The notes under the pieces were generated by a model, which was given only the letters and a program-made list of their open reading frames with translations, was not told the origin of the DNA and ran no database searches. Below, piece after piece: positions 25,766 to 35,459 of a stretch of 64,000 nt of DNA. This DNA comes from Verrucomicrobiota bacterium (lineage in GTDB: Bacteria; Verrucomicrobiota; Verrucomicrobiia; Verrucomicrobiales; Verrucomicrobiaceae): the NCBI GenBank assembly GCA_017301975.1, contig JAFLEI010000018.1, positions 62,001-126,000 of the forward strand, read 5' to 3'. Position 1 is the first letter of the stretch. Every line of letters begins with the position of its first letter. The translations under genes were made by a program, and so were the position numbers.

Positions 25766-27548
25766 CCACGCAGCCATTCATCTCATGCCATCGCTCTCAT
25801 TCATGCAGCTCATGCTGCTTGCCCTGACCGTCTGCACGCTGCCTAGCAGCCTGCTTGCCCAGGAGTTTCCCAATGCGACAGGTGCCGGCACACTGGTGGA
25901 CAGGCTGCAAATTCCACGTGCGCAGAAAGCCGCAGATGATGCCGCGGCACCCAGGAAGCCTGAGGCGGACAACGCCGAAGGAGATACAAAACCGCTCGGT
26001 GTGAATTTAAAGGGCCTGCACCTAATTTCCAAGCCCTCCAAGTCCATGCACAAGGACATGAGCAACGTTCTTGTGGTGGACCCCGCGCTGCATCTGCCAG
26101 CGGGTCTCGCCGATTCCCTGCAGAGCGAGTTCATGGGGCAGCCGCTCAGCATGGCCGTGCTCAACCGCATGGTGAAGAGCATCAACAAAGCTTATCAGGC
26201 CACAGATTTCCCACTCGTGGATGCCTATCTGCCGCAGCAGGACATCACCCGCGGGCACGTGCAGGTCATCGTGCGCGAAGGCGTCCTTGGAGAGGTGAAA
26301 GTGGAAGGAGCCAAACGTTCTAGTCCCGCTTACATGGCCCGTCAGGTGCGACTGCAGCCCGGAGAGCGCATCGACACCCGCAAAATCTCCAGCGACGTCG
26401 CCTGGCTCAATGAGAACCCCATCCGCAACGTCAACGTCATCTACGAGCGCGGCAAAAAAGACGGCACCAGCGACGTCGTTTTGAAAACTACGGAGAACAA
26501 TCCCGTCAAGGCCTACGTCGGTTATGCCAATTCAGGCCTGCGCTCCACCGGACTGAATCAAATCTCAGGCGGCATCACCATGATGCAGTTGTTTGGCACT
26601 GAGCAGTCCCTGAGCTATAACTTCACCGGCAATCAGGAACTCGACCGGCTCAGGGCGCATGCACTCATCTGGGACATCCCCTTCCCCTGGCGCCATCGGC
26701 TGCAGCTTCTCGGTGTGTATGTGGATTCGGCCTCTCAGTCAGGACAGGCCGCTGGCTTGATCGGAGTCAATGGCACCAACCGCCAGCTCTCCGCCGCCTA
26801 CACCATTCCCCTGGCCAGCGCCTGGAGCAAAGTCCAGCACAAGACCACCCTGGCGCTCGACTACAAGAGCACCACATCCGACATCAACTTTGGCGGTCAG
26901 ACTTTTTCGAAAAACACCGCCGAAGTATTCCAGTTCCGCGCCGGGTACAATCTGTACGTCACCGACCCGCTGGGCTACACGCGCTTGGGCATCTCCGCCG
27001 TCCACAGTCCGGGCAATGTGCTTGGTCACAACAACTACGCCGCCTTCGACAGCCTGCGCGCGGGCTCCCAGGCGAAGTACTGGTATGCCAAGGCGGAACT
27101 GGATCGCCTCATCCGCCTGCCTTATGGTTTCTCCGCGCTGATGCACACGGCGGGCCAGTATTCCAATACACGTCTCCTCCCCACCGAGCAGATGCTCGCA
27201 GGCGGCTACCAGACGGTTCGCGGCTTCAATGAAAGCTCAGCGCGTGGAGATCGCGGCATCGTTGCTAATGTGGAGCTGAACCTGCCCATGATTCATTTCA
27301 CCACCTGGGGCGGCAAGAAGGTGGACAACCTGAACACCTTTGTCTTTTACGACTTCGCCTATCTCGAAAGCGTGGGCACCTATGCCGCCGAGCCCAATCT
27401 CAATCTGCAAAGCTCAGGCGTGGGCCTGCGCTACAGCCTCGGCAGCAAGCTCGATCTGCGCCTCGCCTACGGCTGGAATCTGCGCAGCACCGGCCTCGTC
27501 AACGCGCCTGCCGGCCGTTTGCACTTCGGCATGAACATGAAGTATTAG
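25752..27548 (+). CDS. Two-partner-secretion outer-membrane transporter (TpsB, ShlB/FhaC family)
   Basis: 598 residues. The ATG at 25752 is chosen because a perfect AGGAGG lies nine bases upstream; it overlaps the TpsA end by 14 bases. A signal peptide ends near SSLLA-QEF. A POTRA domain covers about 75-185 (LADSLQSEFMGQPLSMAVLN, then GHVQVIVREGVLGEVKVEG). The ShlB-type 16-strand barrel region follows, with a VRGFNES motif (the VRGY/RGF element of loop 6 in Omp85-like pores) and an aromatic C-terminal residue (MKY) fitting the barrel-assembly signal. It exports the TpsA protein across the outer membrane. Confidence 0.92.
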   Translation: MRSADHAAIHLMPSLSFMQLMLLALTVCTLPSSLLAQEFPNATGAGTLVDRLQIPRAQKAADDAAAPRKPEADNAEGDTKPLGVNLKGLHLISKPSKSMHKDMSNVLVVDPALHLPAGLADSLQSEFMGQPLSMAVLNRMVKSINKAYQATDFPLVDAYLPQQDITRGHVQVIVREGVLGEVKVEGAKRSSPAYMARQVRLQPGERIDTRKISSDVAWLNENPIRNVNVIYERGKKDGTSDVVLKTTENNPVKAYVGYANSGLRSTGLNQISGGITMMQLFGTEQSLSYNFTGNQELDRLRAHALIWDIPFPWRHRLQLLGVYVDSASQSGQAAGLIGVNGTNRQLSAAYTIPLASAWSKVQHKTTLALDYKSTTSDINFGGQTFSKNTAEVFQFRAGYNLYVTDPLGYTRLGISAVHSPGNVLGHNNYAAFDSLRAGSQAKYWYAKAELDRLIRLPYGFSALMHTAGQYSNTRLLPTEQMLAGGYQTVRGFNESSARGDRGIVANVELNLPMIHFTTWGGKKVDNLNTFVFYDFAYLESVGTYAAEPNLNLQSSGVGLRYSLGSKLDLRLAYGWNLRSTGLVNAPAGRLHFGMNMKY

Positions 27549-27555
27549 CCAGCGC

Positions 27556-29724
27556 ATGAGAAAAAGAAAAATCGGCAGCCTCCGCTTCGAATTCATCCTG
27601 CTGCCGCTCGCGTTGCTGCTGGCCTTGGGGTTCAGCATGACGCGTCTCGGAGAGGAGATGGAGAACCTCACGTTGGACTGGCGTTTTCAGGCGCGCGCAG
27701 CTTCGGATCCGCCCGCTGATCCTCAGGTGCTCGTGGTGGGCATTGATGAAGATGCCCTCGCGAAACTCGGACGCTGGCCCTGGTCGCGCGAAGTGCATGC
27801 CCAGCTCGTCACGCTGCTCGGCACGCGCCCGCCTGCGGCCGCAGCGTTCGACGTGCTCTTCACGGAGCCCAGCGCCGATCCCGCCCAGGATCAGTTGTTT
27901 GCCGACGCCCTCGTTCTATCCACGACCTACATCACCGCAGCCGCGGCGGAAACCCTGGAGAACAGCCAAAAATTTGAAGCCGAGTACGCAGGCAATACCA
28001 AGGCGGTCTCAAACATCCAGGGAGATGTCAGCCGCCTCATTGGCAATGACACCGTGCTGCTCCCGGTGCCCATCATCGCGGAGAGCTCCCATGCGGGTTT
28101 TGTGAATTCGCCGCCGGGCGCCGATGGCGTGCGCCGTCAGCTCCCGCTGCTGGTGCGATGTGGCACCCGTGTTTTTCCCAGCCTCGTGCTGCAGGCTCTG
28201 CTCACCCGCGAAGCCGTGGAAACCGATGCCGTGGAAGTGCTGCTCGGTGATTCCATCCGCATCAAAGGCACTCACCAGCAGTGGCAGATCCCCATCGACG
28301 AACGCGGCCAGATGACGATCAACTACCGCCATCCCAACACCTTCAAAGTCTTTCCCTACGCGAGGCTGATGGCCAGCCTGCTGGAGTTCAAAGACAAGGA
28401 ATGGCCCAAAGATCGTCCGTCCGTCGCCGGTCAGATGCTCTTCATCGGCCAGACCGCCGCAGGGCTCGCAGATCTCGGCCCCACTCCGCATGGCCCGCAG
28501 ACACCGCTGGTCCTGACGCATGCCAACGCCCTCAGCAACATCCTCACGGGTGATTTCATCAAGAAGCCTGACTTCGGCCGCCTGCTCGGTGTCTGGGCGC
28601 TGCTGGCGCTGCTCACCATCATTCCCGTGCGCTTCGGCCCCATCTGGCTCGCGTTGCTCGTTCCCACCTCGGTCATCAGTGCCTATGTCTTCACCGCTTT
28701 TTATTTCTTTCAGATCGAGAGCCTGCACATGCCGCTTGCATGGCCGGTCTTCGGTTTTGTCCTTGTGGAGGGTGGCTCCATTCTTCACCGCCTGATCATT
28801 GAGTCACGCGCCAAGGGCCGCATCACAGGCATGTTCGGCACCTTCGTATCACCTCAGGTCGTCAAGCAGATGATCTCCTCCGGTGAAGAACCCAAGCTCG
28901 GCGGACATCAGGCGGAGATCACCGCTTTCTTCAGCGACATCGCGGGCTTTTCCTCCTTCTCCGAAAAGCTGACTCCGGAAAGGCTCGTCACACTGATGAA
29001 TGACTACCTCTCCGAGATGACCGACATCCTCCACGACAACGGCGGCACGCTCGACAAGTTCATCGGCGATGCCATCGTGGGCATGTTCGGCGCGCCGCTG
29101 GCCTTTGAAGGGCACGCACATGGCGCCTGCTGCGCCGCCCTGCTCATGCAAAAGCGGCAGATCGAACTGCGCGAAAAATGGCGCAAGGAAGGCGGCTGGC
29201 CGGACATCGTCTATGAAATGAAGACGCGCATCGGCCTCAATTCCGGCCAGGCCATCATCGGCAACATGGGCTCCCGCCGCCGGTTCAACTACACCATGAT
29301 GGGAGACACCGTGAACCTCGCCGCCCGCAGCGAGAGCGGCGCAAAAAGCTACGGCGTGTACACCATGATCACCGGAGAAACGAAGGCGCTCGCTGAGAAG
29401 CACAAGCAGGACATCACCTATCGCTTCCTCGATCGCATTGTCGTCAAAGGCCGCAGCCAGCCTGCCGAAGTGTATGAACTCGTCGGCTTCACCAAACACA
29501 TCACGCCCGAGACGTCGGAATGCCTGCATCTCTTTGAGAAAGGCATCGCCGCCTATCAATCCCAGCAGTGGGATGCTGCCAAAACCCTGTTTGAACGCTC
29601 AGCCACACGCGAAATCCATCAGGACTCCAATCCCTCCCTCATCATGATCGAACGCTGCGAGGCCATGAAACTCGATCCACCCCCACCGGATTGGGATGGC
29701 GTTTACGTGATGAAGACGAAGTAA
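27556..29724 (+). CDS. CHASE2 sensor adenylate/guanylate cyclase
   Basis: 722 residues. A membrane helix (about 10-28) precedes an extracytoplasmic CHASE2 domain (about 33-330), three membrane helices (about 340-415) and a class III cyclase domain (about 440-625). Both metal-binding Asp residues are present (FSDIAGF near 461, IGDAIVG near 505), along with the base-contacting Lys in TLDKFIGD, an Asp in MMGDTVNLAAR, and the Asn/Arg pair of NLAAR. The enzyme therefore looks active, and Lys plus Asp favours cAMP. The 80-residue tail is helical and may be TPR-like. It starts seven bases after tpsB, so secretion and signalling genes are cotranscribed. Confidence 0.9.
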   Translation: MRKRKIGSLRFEFILLPLALLLALGFSMTRLGEEMENLTLDWRFQARAASDPPADPQVLVVGIDEDALAKLGRWPWSREVHAQLVTLLGTRPPAAAAFDVLFTEPSADPAQDQLFADALVLSTTYITAAAAETLENSQKFEAEYAGNTKAVSNIQGDVSRLIGNDTVLLPVPIIAESSHAGFVNSPPGADGVRRQLPLLVRCGTRVFPSLVLQALLTREAVETDAVEVLLGDSIRIKGTHQQWQIPIDERGQMTINYRHPNTFKVFPYARLMASLLEFKDKEWPKDRPSVAGQMLFIGQTAAGLADLGPTPHGPQTPLVLTHANALSNILTGDFIKKPDFGRLLGVWALLALLTIIPVRFGPIWLALLVPTSVISAYVFTAFYFFQIESLHMPLAWPVFGFVLVEGGSILHRLIIESRAKGRITGMFGTFVSPQVVKQMISSGEEPKLGGHQAEITAFFSDIAGFSSFSEKLTPERLVTLMNDYLSEMTDILHDNGGTLDKFIGDAIVGMFGAPLAFEGHAHGACCAALLMQKRQIELREKWRKEGGWPDIVYEMKTRIGLNSGQAIIGNMGSRRRFNYTMMGDTVNLAARSESGAKSYGVYTMITGETKALAEKHKQDITYRFLDRIVVKGRSQPAEVYELVGFTKHITPETSECLHLFEKGIAAYQSQQWDAAKTLFERSATREIHQDSNPSLIMIERCEAMKLDPPPPDWDGVYVMKTK

Positions 29725-29758
29725 AAACGTACTGCCGAGCTTTAGCTCGTTCTGAGGG
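29724..29758 (+). repeat. REP-like palindromic repeat, single copy
   Basis: Core CGAGCTTTAGCTCG at 29736-29749 with the family's AAA.GTACT-like left flank and GTTCTG right flank. It begins on the last base of the cyclase stop codon. The rest of the 204-base gap holds nothing else I can identify. Confidence 0.75.
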
Positions 29759-29928
29759 GCGTTTGAAAAACCTCACTGCCCCCACAATCAGCGCGAGCCC
29801 AGCGCCTCGGAGCGCGGAATTTATTCCGCAGCAGGTCGCTCACGGCATACGTCAACTGCCCACGCTCCACGTCGCAAACAGAATGATCTCCGTCAGCTTT
29901 GACGCCCCAAAAGCACGCCTCAACATTC

Positions 29929-30447
29929 TCAAAAACTTCTGCCACCAAATCCCGTCCCATACCCGGAATACCCGGACTGGGGCGTCGCCTGCATGAGCGC
30001 CGAATTCATTCGATACGATGAGCCCTGGCTGTTCATCATCGCAGACTCATTGAGATCGTCCGCAGCGGCCTGCCGCTCGGCGAGCTGGGCTTCGGCCAGC
30101 CGCTCCTCCTGACCGCGCAGCACATTCACCAGGATCACCCGCTCTTTCTCACTGATCTTCCCCGTGGTGGCGGCCTTGTTGATCTCCATCAGGCGGGGGT
30201 GTTCCGCAGCATACTGGTTCAGAAAGTTGTCGATCTTTTGCGGACTCCATTTGCCTTCAAGCGGCCTGCCCACGGACTTCTCCGCGACCAGCGCCGCCTC
30301 GCCTCCCGCGTGGATGTAGCCCACCTCCACCGCTCTCCGCGCAAACGCCTTCGCCTCGGCCACGCTGCCCACGTGATACTCCTCGGAGGTGGTGGTCTGG
30401 CAGGAGGAAAGCAGCGCGACGCTCAGCAAAAGCAGGATGGATTTCAT
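29929..30447 (-). CDS. Small lipoprotein of unknown function
   Basis: 172 residues from the ATG at 30447. The N-terminus MKSILLLLSVALLSSC is a lipoprotein signal with lipobox LLSSC, so the mature protein is anchored by Cys16. The body is helical and rich in Ala, Glu and Gln (ERLAEAQLAERQAAADDLNE), and the C-terminus is Gly/Ser/Tyr-rich with GYSGYGTGFGG. No domain is recognised. It is convergent with the cyclase operon and divergent from the large dehydrogenase gene, so it stands alone. It is probably periplasmic or on the inner face of the outer membrane. Confidence 0.75.
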   Translation of the reverse strand: MKSILLLLSVALLSSCQTTTSEEYHVGSVAEAKAFARRAVEVGYIHAGGEAALVAEKSVGRPLEGKWSPQKIDNFLNQYAAEHPRLMEINKAATTGKISEKERVILVNVLRGQEERLAEAQLAERQAAADDLNESAMMNSQGSSYRMNSALMQATPQSGYSGYGTGFGGRSF

Positions 30448-30535
30448 GTGCCGAATGTGGAGAAAGTTTTTCCCACCACAAGCCAAACTAGTTGAGTGCA
30501 AAGACTCTCTCTGGAAAGGTCGTATCCCTCCCAGC

Positions 30536-30566
30536 CTCCGCCCAGAGCTAAAGCTCTCGATTCCTT
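30536..30566 (-). repeat. Degenerate REP-like repeat
   Basis: On the minus strand, TCGAGAGCTTTAGCTCTGGG keeps the palindromic core of the family with altered flanks. It lies directly upstream of the dehydrogenase ATG, an unusual place for this family. Confidence 0.45.
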
Positions 30567-30573
30567 TCCATCC

Positions 30574-33500
30574 ATGAAGTCCCGTCATCTGACCCTCCTC
30601 GCGCTGCTCGCCTCCGCCTCCTGCGCTGTCGCCGCTGCTCCAGTTTTCGAAAGCCCCAGGCTCACCACCGCAAGTGCATCCCGTCTGGTCAAAGTGGAAG
30701 CCTCCCTAAAAGGGGCCAAGGAGCTGTACCTCGTCGTCTCGGACGAAGGCGAAATCAGTTGTGACTGGGCCGACTGGCTGGAGCCCAAGCTCATCATGGC
30801 CGACGGCTCCACCAAAGACCTGACCAAGTTGCCATGGAAAGCCGCCAGCCAGGGCTCCGGCGGCACACGTGTCGGCAAATCGGCCATGGGCGATGCGCTG
30901 CTCGTGAACGGCCAGAAGTTTGAAAACGGCATCGGCACCCATGCGCGCTCGGTGATCGTCTATGATCTGCCGCAGGGCGTGGCGGGCTTCATCGCCCAGG
31001 GGGCTATCGATGACGGCGGCATGCAGCGCGGAGGCAAGGCCAGCAATGCATCCGTCAAATTTCAGGTCTATACCGAAACACCTCCCAATGCGCCCAAGCC
31101 CGCCCCTCCCATCGTGGACGACGGCAAGACCACGGTGCCAGCCGACATGTTCACCGTGCCCGAAGGCCTCGAAGTCACCGTCTGGGCCACCTCGCCTGCG
31201 CTCTTCAACCCCACCAACATCGACTTCGATGCCCAGGGCCGCCTATGGGTGGCGGAAGGCGTGAACTACCGCAGCAAAGGCAGCCGCAGGCCGGAGGGCG
31301 ACCGCATCGTCGTGCTCGAAGACACCACCGGTTCCGGCCGTGCGGACAAGAGCACTGTCTTCGTGCAGGAGTCCGCACTCGCGGCGCCTCTGGGCGTCGC
31401 AGTCCTCGGCAACAAGATCGTCGTCTCCCAGCCGCCCGACCTGCTGGTGTACACCGACGTGAATGGCGATGGCAAATTCGACCCTGCCGTGGACAAGCGC
31501 GATGTGCTGCTCACCGGCTTCGGCGGCCGTCAGCACGATCACAGCCTGCACAGCGTCACCGCCGGGCCCGACGGCATGTGGTATTGGAATCAGGGCAACA
31601 CCGGCGCAAAGTTCACCGACCAGTCCGGAAAGACCTTCCGCATGGGCAGCCCCTACATGATGCAGGACATCGCCGGGCAGAAAAGCGATGACGGCCACGT
31701 GTGGATCGGCGGATTCGCCGCACGCATGAATCCTGACGGCACGAACGTCACCATCATCGGTCACAACTACCGCAACAGCTACGAGCAAACGATCACCTCC
31801 TTTGGCGATGTCTTCCAAAGCGACAACGACGATCCACCCGCCTGCCGCGTGTCCCCTGTGATGGAAGGCGGCAATGCCGGCTTTGCCTCCGCCGATGGCC
31901 TGCGCTCCTGGGGTGCGGACAAACGCCCCGGTCAAGACACACCCACTGCCGAATGGCGTCAGGAAGATCCCGGCACCATGCCCGCTGGCGATGTCTATGG
32001 CGGCGGCTCCCCCACCGGCGTGGGCTTCTATGAAAACGGCGCGCTCGATCCGAAATGGAACGGTCTCCTCCTCGCCTGCGAAGCCGGCAAGAACGTCGTC
32101 TTTGGCTACCTGCCCAAGCTCGATGGTGCAGGCTGGAAAATGGAGCGCTTTGATTTCATGACCTCCAACAAGGAGAAGGAATTCGCGGGCTCCGACTTCC
32201 TCGGTGGCAAACCCTCGGGCGAACTCAAAACCCGCTTCCGTCCCAGCGATGTCACCGTCGGCCCTGATGGCGCGATCTACGTCGCCGATTGGTTCGACGC
32301 CCGCGTCGGTGGCCACGGCACGCTCGATGAACGCTACACCGGCACCATCTACCGCATCGCGCCGAAGGGCTTCGCATCCAACGTGCCTGCCCCCAAGCTC
32401 GACACCACGGAAGGCCAGATCGCCGCACTGAAAAGCCCTGCGCCGAATGTGCGCTACAGCGGCTTCACCGCACTGAAAGCCCAAGGCGCAAAAGCCGTTC
32501 CCGCCGTCGGCGCCTTGCTCAAGGATGACAATGCCTTCATCGCCGCACGCGCTGCATGGCTTCTCGCACAGATGGGCCCCGAAGGCGTGGCTCAGGTCAC
32601 CCCATGGCTTGAATCCAAATCCGAAGACCAGCGCCTCGTCGCCTACCGCGCCCTGCGTCGTGCCAATCAAGACGTCCTCGGCATGGCCGCCAAGATGGTC
32701 GTCGATTCCTCCGCCGCCGTGCGTCGCGAAGTCGCTCTTACTTTGCGTGAAGTGCCCGCCGCACAAAGCCTTCCCCTGCTGGTGAAACTGGCGCAGCAGT
32801 TTGATGGCAAAGACCGCGCCTACCTCGAAGCCCTCGGGCTCGGCGCTGAAGGCAAGGAAGCCGAACTCTACACCGCCATCTTCACGGACAAGCCCGCCGC
32901 ATGGACCGATGCGCAGGCCTGGATCGCCTGGCGTCTGCACCCTGCCGCTGCCGCAGAAGCCTTCAAGACCCGCGCCCTCGACAGCGCCCTGACCGAAGAC
33001 CAGCGCAAGCTCATGCTCACCGGACTCGCCTTCGTGAAAAGCCGCGAAGCCGCAGGTGCGATGATCGAACTCGCCAACACCAAGGACTTCCCCCTGAAGG
33101 AGCTCGCCAAGTGGTGGCTCCTCAATCGCAAGGGCAACGACTGGCAGTCCTACGACGTGGAAAGCGGCATGAAGGCCCTGGGCCTGTATGATCCTGCCAA
33201 GGTCAAGCTCGTCGCCGTTGAAATGCCCCCTGAAGTCAAAGACGCACCCAAGCTCCCCACCGGCGCCGAGATCGCCCAGCTCCCGGGCGATGCGAAGCGC
33301 GGCCAGGCCGCCATCGCCGTCTGCTTTACCTGCCACAAGGTCGGCAAGATGGGCGTCGAGTTCGGCCCCGACCTCAGCACCTTCGGCAAGCAGCAGCCCA
33401 GCGAAGTCATTGCGAATGCGATTGCACATCCCTCTGCGGACATCTCGCATGGTTTCGAAGGCAGCGAGATCAAAACCAAGGACGGCCTCACCATCAGCGG

Positions 33501-33684
33501 CATGATCCTCTCCAGCGGAGATCCCGTCATGATCAAATGCATGGGCGGCCTTGTGCAGACCGTGCCCAAGGAGCGCATCGCCAGCGTGAAAAAGATGGAG
33601 CGCTCCCTCATGTATCAGCCCCAGCAGCTCGGCCTCACCCCACAGTCCATCAGCGACATCGTGGCCTTCTTGAAGAGCCTCTGA
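30574..33684 (+). CDS. PVC-type membrane-bound dehydrogenase with NPCBM domain, HEAT repeats and cytochrome c
   Basis: 1036 residues from the ATG at 30574, which opens a signal peptide (LTLLALLASASCAVA). An NPCBM-like domain covers about 35-170 (NGQKFENGIGTHA). A six-bladed sugar-dehydrogenase-like propeller follows at about 185-610, with FDAQGRLWVAEG and DVNGDGKFD. Helical HEAT-like repeats run from 620 to 870, and a C-terminal cytochrome c domain has CFTCH at 917-921. This multidomain class is expanded in Planctomycetes and Verrucomicrobia and is assumed to oxidise carbohydrate-derived substrates in the periplasm, passing electrons to the heme. The substrate is not known. Inverted repeats follow the stop. 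Confidence 0.85.
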   Translation: MKSRHLTLLALLASASCAVAAAPVFESPRLTTASASRLVKVEASLKGAKELYLVVSDEGEISCDWADWLEPKLIMADGSTKDLTKLPWKAASQGSGGTRVGKSAMGDALLVNGQKFENGIGTHARSVIVYDLPQGVAGFIAQGAIDDGGMQRGGKASNASVKFQVYTETPPNAPKPAPPIVDDGKTTVPADMFTVPEGLEVTVWATSPALFNPTNIDFDAQGRLWVAEGVNYRSKGSRRPEGDRIVVLEDTTGSGRADKSTVFVQESALAAPLGVAVLGNKIVVSQPPDLLVYTDVNGDGKFDPAVDKRDVLLTGFGGRQHDHSLHSVTAGPDGMWYWNQGNTGAKFTDQSGKTFRMGSPYMMQDIAGQKSDDGHVWIGGFAARMNPDGTNVTIIGHNYRNSYEQTITSFGDVFQSDNDDPPACRVSPVMEGGNAGFASADGLRSWGADKRPGQDTPTAEWRQEDPGTMPAGDVYGGGSPTGVGFYENGALDPKWNGLLLACEAGKNVVFGYLPKLDGAGWKMERFDFMTSNKEKEFAGSDFLGGKPSGELKTRFRPSDVTVGPDGAIYVADWFDARVGGHGTLDERYTGTIYRIAPKGFASNVPAPKLDTTEGQIAALKSPAPNVRYSGFTALKAQGAKAVPAVGALLKDDNAFIAARAAWLLAQMGPEGVAQVTPWLESKSEDQRLVAYRALRRANQDVLGMAAKMVVDSSAAVRREVALTLREVPAAQSLPLLVKLAQQFDGKDRAYLEALGLGAEGKEAELYTAIFTDKPAAWTDAQAWIAWRLHPAAAAEAFKTRALDSALTEDQRKLMLTGLAFVKSREAAGAMIELANTKDFPLKELAKWWLLNRKGNDWQSYDVESGMKALGLYDPAKVKLVAVEMPPEVKDAPKLPTGAEIAQLPGDAKRGQAAIAVCFTCHKVGKMGVEFGPDLSTFGKQQPSEVIANAIAHPSADISHGFEGSEIKTKDGLTISGMILSSGDPVMIKCMGGLVQTVPKERIASVKKMERSLMYQPQQLGLTPQSISDIVAFLKSL

Positions 33685-33690
33685 TCTGGG

Positions 33691-33768
33691 AAAGTACTCG
33701 TGAGCTTTAGCTCACCCTGGGAAGAGCGCCGCGTTTCCCAGAAGCGAGCTAAAGCTCGCGAGTACTTT
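33691..33768. repeat. Inverted pair of REP-like repeats
   Basis: A plus-oriented copy (33691-33720) and a minus-oriented copy (33734-33768) face each other across about 13 bases. Together they can fold into a long imperfect hairpin from AAAGTACTCG to CGAGTACTTT, the REPIN/BIME arrangement. They sit between two codirectional genes. Confidence 0.85.
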
Positions 33769-33809
33769 GTCTCTGCAACATCCCGGCACCGCCGCCTGTA
33801 TGAGAAAGC

Positions 33810-35285
33810 ATGCGCCGCTCTCTCCTGCCCATCCTCGTCCTCCTCACCAGCCTCGCCTCGGCTGAAGTCACCAACATAGGCTCACGTCGTGAGCTCTTCG
33901 TGGACAAGCTCCTCATCGACCAAATGCAGGGCGCCACGCTGCGCCTGCACCATCCCGAAGAGGCAGGCGTTGCAGTGAAATTTGACCAGCCCTGGGAGGG
34001 CCGCTTCAGCGCCTACATCACCGTAATTCACAATGACGAGGCGAACAAATTCCAGATGTACTACCGTGGCAATGCGGGTTTCAAAGACGGCACCAGCGGC
34101 GAAGTGACCTGCTACGCCGAATCCTCTGATGGCAAAAACTGGGTGAAGCCCAAGCTCGGCCTGCATGAGATCAATGGCAGCAAGGACAACAACATCATGC
34201 TGGCCAATCTGGCCCCCTACACGCACAACTTCGCGCCTTTCATCGACAAGCGCCCCGGCGTGCCCCAAGAGCAGCGCTACAAGGCGCTCGCAGGTCTTGG
34301 CGGCAAGTCCGGCGGACTCAGCGCCTTCGTCTCCGCAGATGGTCTGCACTGGCAAAAAATGCAGGAGGCGGCCGTCATCACCAAAGGCGCGTTTGATTCC
34401 CAGAACGTGTCGTTCTGGTCTGAGGCGGAGCAGTGCTACGTGGCCTATTTCCGTGTCTTCACCGCAGGCGTGATCGATGAAAAAACTTGGAAACCCAAGG
34501 GCGTACGCTGGGTCAGCCGCGCCACCAGCAAGGACTTCCTCACCTGGACCGATGCCGTGCAGATGACCTCCGACCAGCCGTTGGCCGACCACATCTACGT
34601 GAGCCAGACGAACCCCTATTTCAATGCGTCCCATCTCTACATCTCCACCGCCGCACGCTTCATGCCCGGCAAAGATGTGCTCGATGAGCAGGCCAAAAAA
34701 TACCTCGTCGAAGACACGAAAGCCTACCCTGCCCTGATCAAAGACTGCTCCGAAGCCGTGCTCATGACCAGCCGCGCCGGCACCACCGCCTACAACCGCA
34801 CCTTCATGGAGGGCTTCGTCCGTCCCGGCCTGCACTTCCGCAACTGGACCAGCCGCAGCAACTACCCCGCCTGTGGTGTCGTGCAGACCGGCAAATCAGA
34901 GATGTCCCTCTACGTGGAGCGCCACTACGGGCAAAGCACCGCGCTGCTGCAGCGCTGCACCCTGCGCCTCGATGGGTTTGCCTCGCTGCACGCCGATTAC
35001 GCAGGCGGGGAGATGACCACCAAGCCCTTCATCTTCGCTGGCAAAGCGCTGCATCTGAATCTCTCCACCGGAGTGGCGGGTTCCGTGGCGGTCGAAATCC
35101 AGGATGCCGACCATAAACCCCTCCCCGGTTTTGCTTTGGAAGACTGCAAGGCGATCTCTTACGACGACATCGACCGCGTCATCGCCTGGAAGGCTGGCAG
35201 CGATGTGTCAGCACTGGCCGGAAAGCCCATACGCCTGCACTGGGTGCTCAAAGACGCCGACGTGTTCTCCTTCCGCTTTGAATGA
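33810..35285 (+). CDS. Secreted glycosidase-like beta-propeller protein
   Basis: 491 residues with a signal peptide (LLPILVLLTSLASA). The body begins SRRELFVDKLLIDQM and has repeated segments of the kind AYITVIHNDEANKFQMYYRG, SADGLHWQKM and SKDFLTWTDAVQM. These are the blade signatures of five-bladed propellers in GH32/GH43/GH130-like glycoside hydrolases, where S.DGxxW marks one blade edge. A beta-sandwich-like tail follows. I cannot place the catalytic acids with certainty, so activity is unproven. Proteins of this layout are common in PVC bacteria that degrade polysaccharides. Confidence 0.65.
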   Translation: MRRSLLPILVLLTSLASAEVTNIGSRRELFVDKLLIDQMQGATLRLHHPEEAGVAVKFDQPWEGRFSAYITVIHNDEANKFQMYYRGNAGFKDGTSGEVTCYAESSDGKNWVKPKLGLHEINGSKDNNIMLANLAPYTHNFAPFIDKRPGVPQEQRYKALAGLGGKSGGLSAFVSADGLHWQKMQEAAVITKGAFDSQNVSFWSEAEQCYVAYFRVFTAGVIDEKTWKPKGVRWVSRATSKDFLTWTDAVQMTSDQPLADHIYVSQTNPYFNASHLYISTAARFMPGKDVLDEQAKKYLVEDTKAYPALIKDCSEAVLMTSRAGTTAYNRTFMEGFVRPGLHFRNWTSRSNYPACGVVQTGKSEMSLYVERHYGQSTALLQRCTLRLDGFASLHADYAGGEMTTKPFIFAGKALHLNLSTGVAGSVAVEIQDADHKPLPGFALEDCKAISYDDIDRVIAWKAGSDVSALAGKPIRLHWVLKDADVFSFRFE

Positions 35286-35292
35286 CCGGAAC

Positions 35293-35324
35293 AAGCACTC
35301 AGGAGCTTCGCCTCTCGTGGAAAG
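35293..35324 (+). repeat. Degenerate REP-like repeat
   Basis: AAGCACTCAGGAGCTTCGCC keeps the left flank and part of the core of the family; the second half-palindrome has drifted. It begins eight bases after the glycosidase-like stop. Confidence 0.4.
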
Positions 35325-35459
35325 ATTCGTCGCACCCGGACCTCGAAAGCCTGCGTATCCTGTGCTTTCCCGCCCCTTTCAAATGATTCACTGGTGTTTG
35401 CAAACGAAACAAGGAACCATCGCCCCCATGCACGCGTATCCCCGCGTGTAACCTCATTC

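Noticed and set aside
31243..33450. Open frame of about 735 codons antisense to the dehydrogenase-cytochrome gene
   Set aside because: Composition-driven shadow; the plus strand carries recognisable NPCBM, propeller and heme domains.
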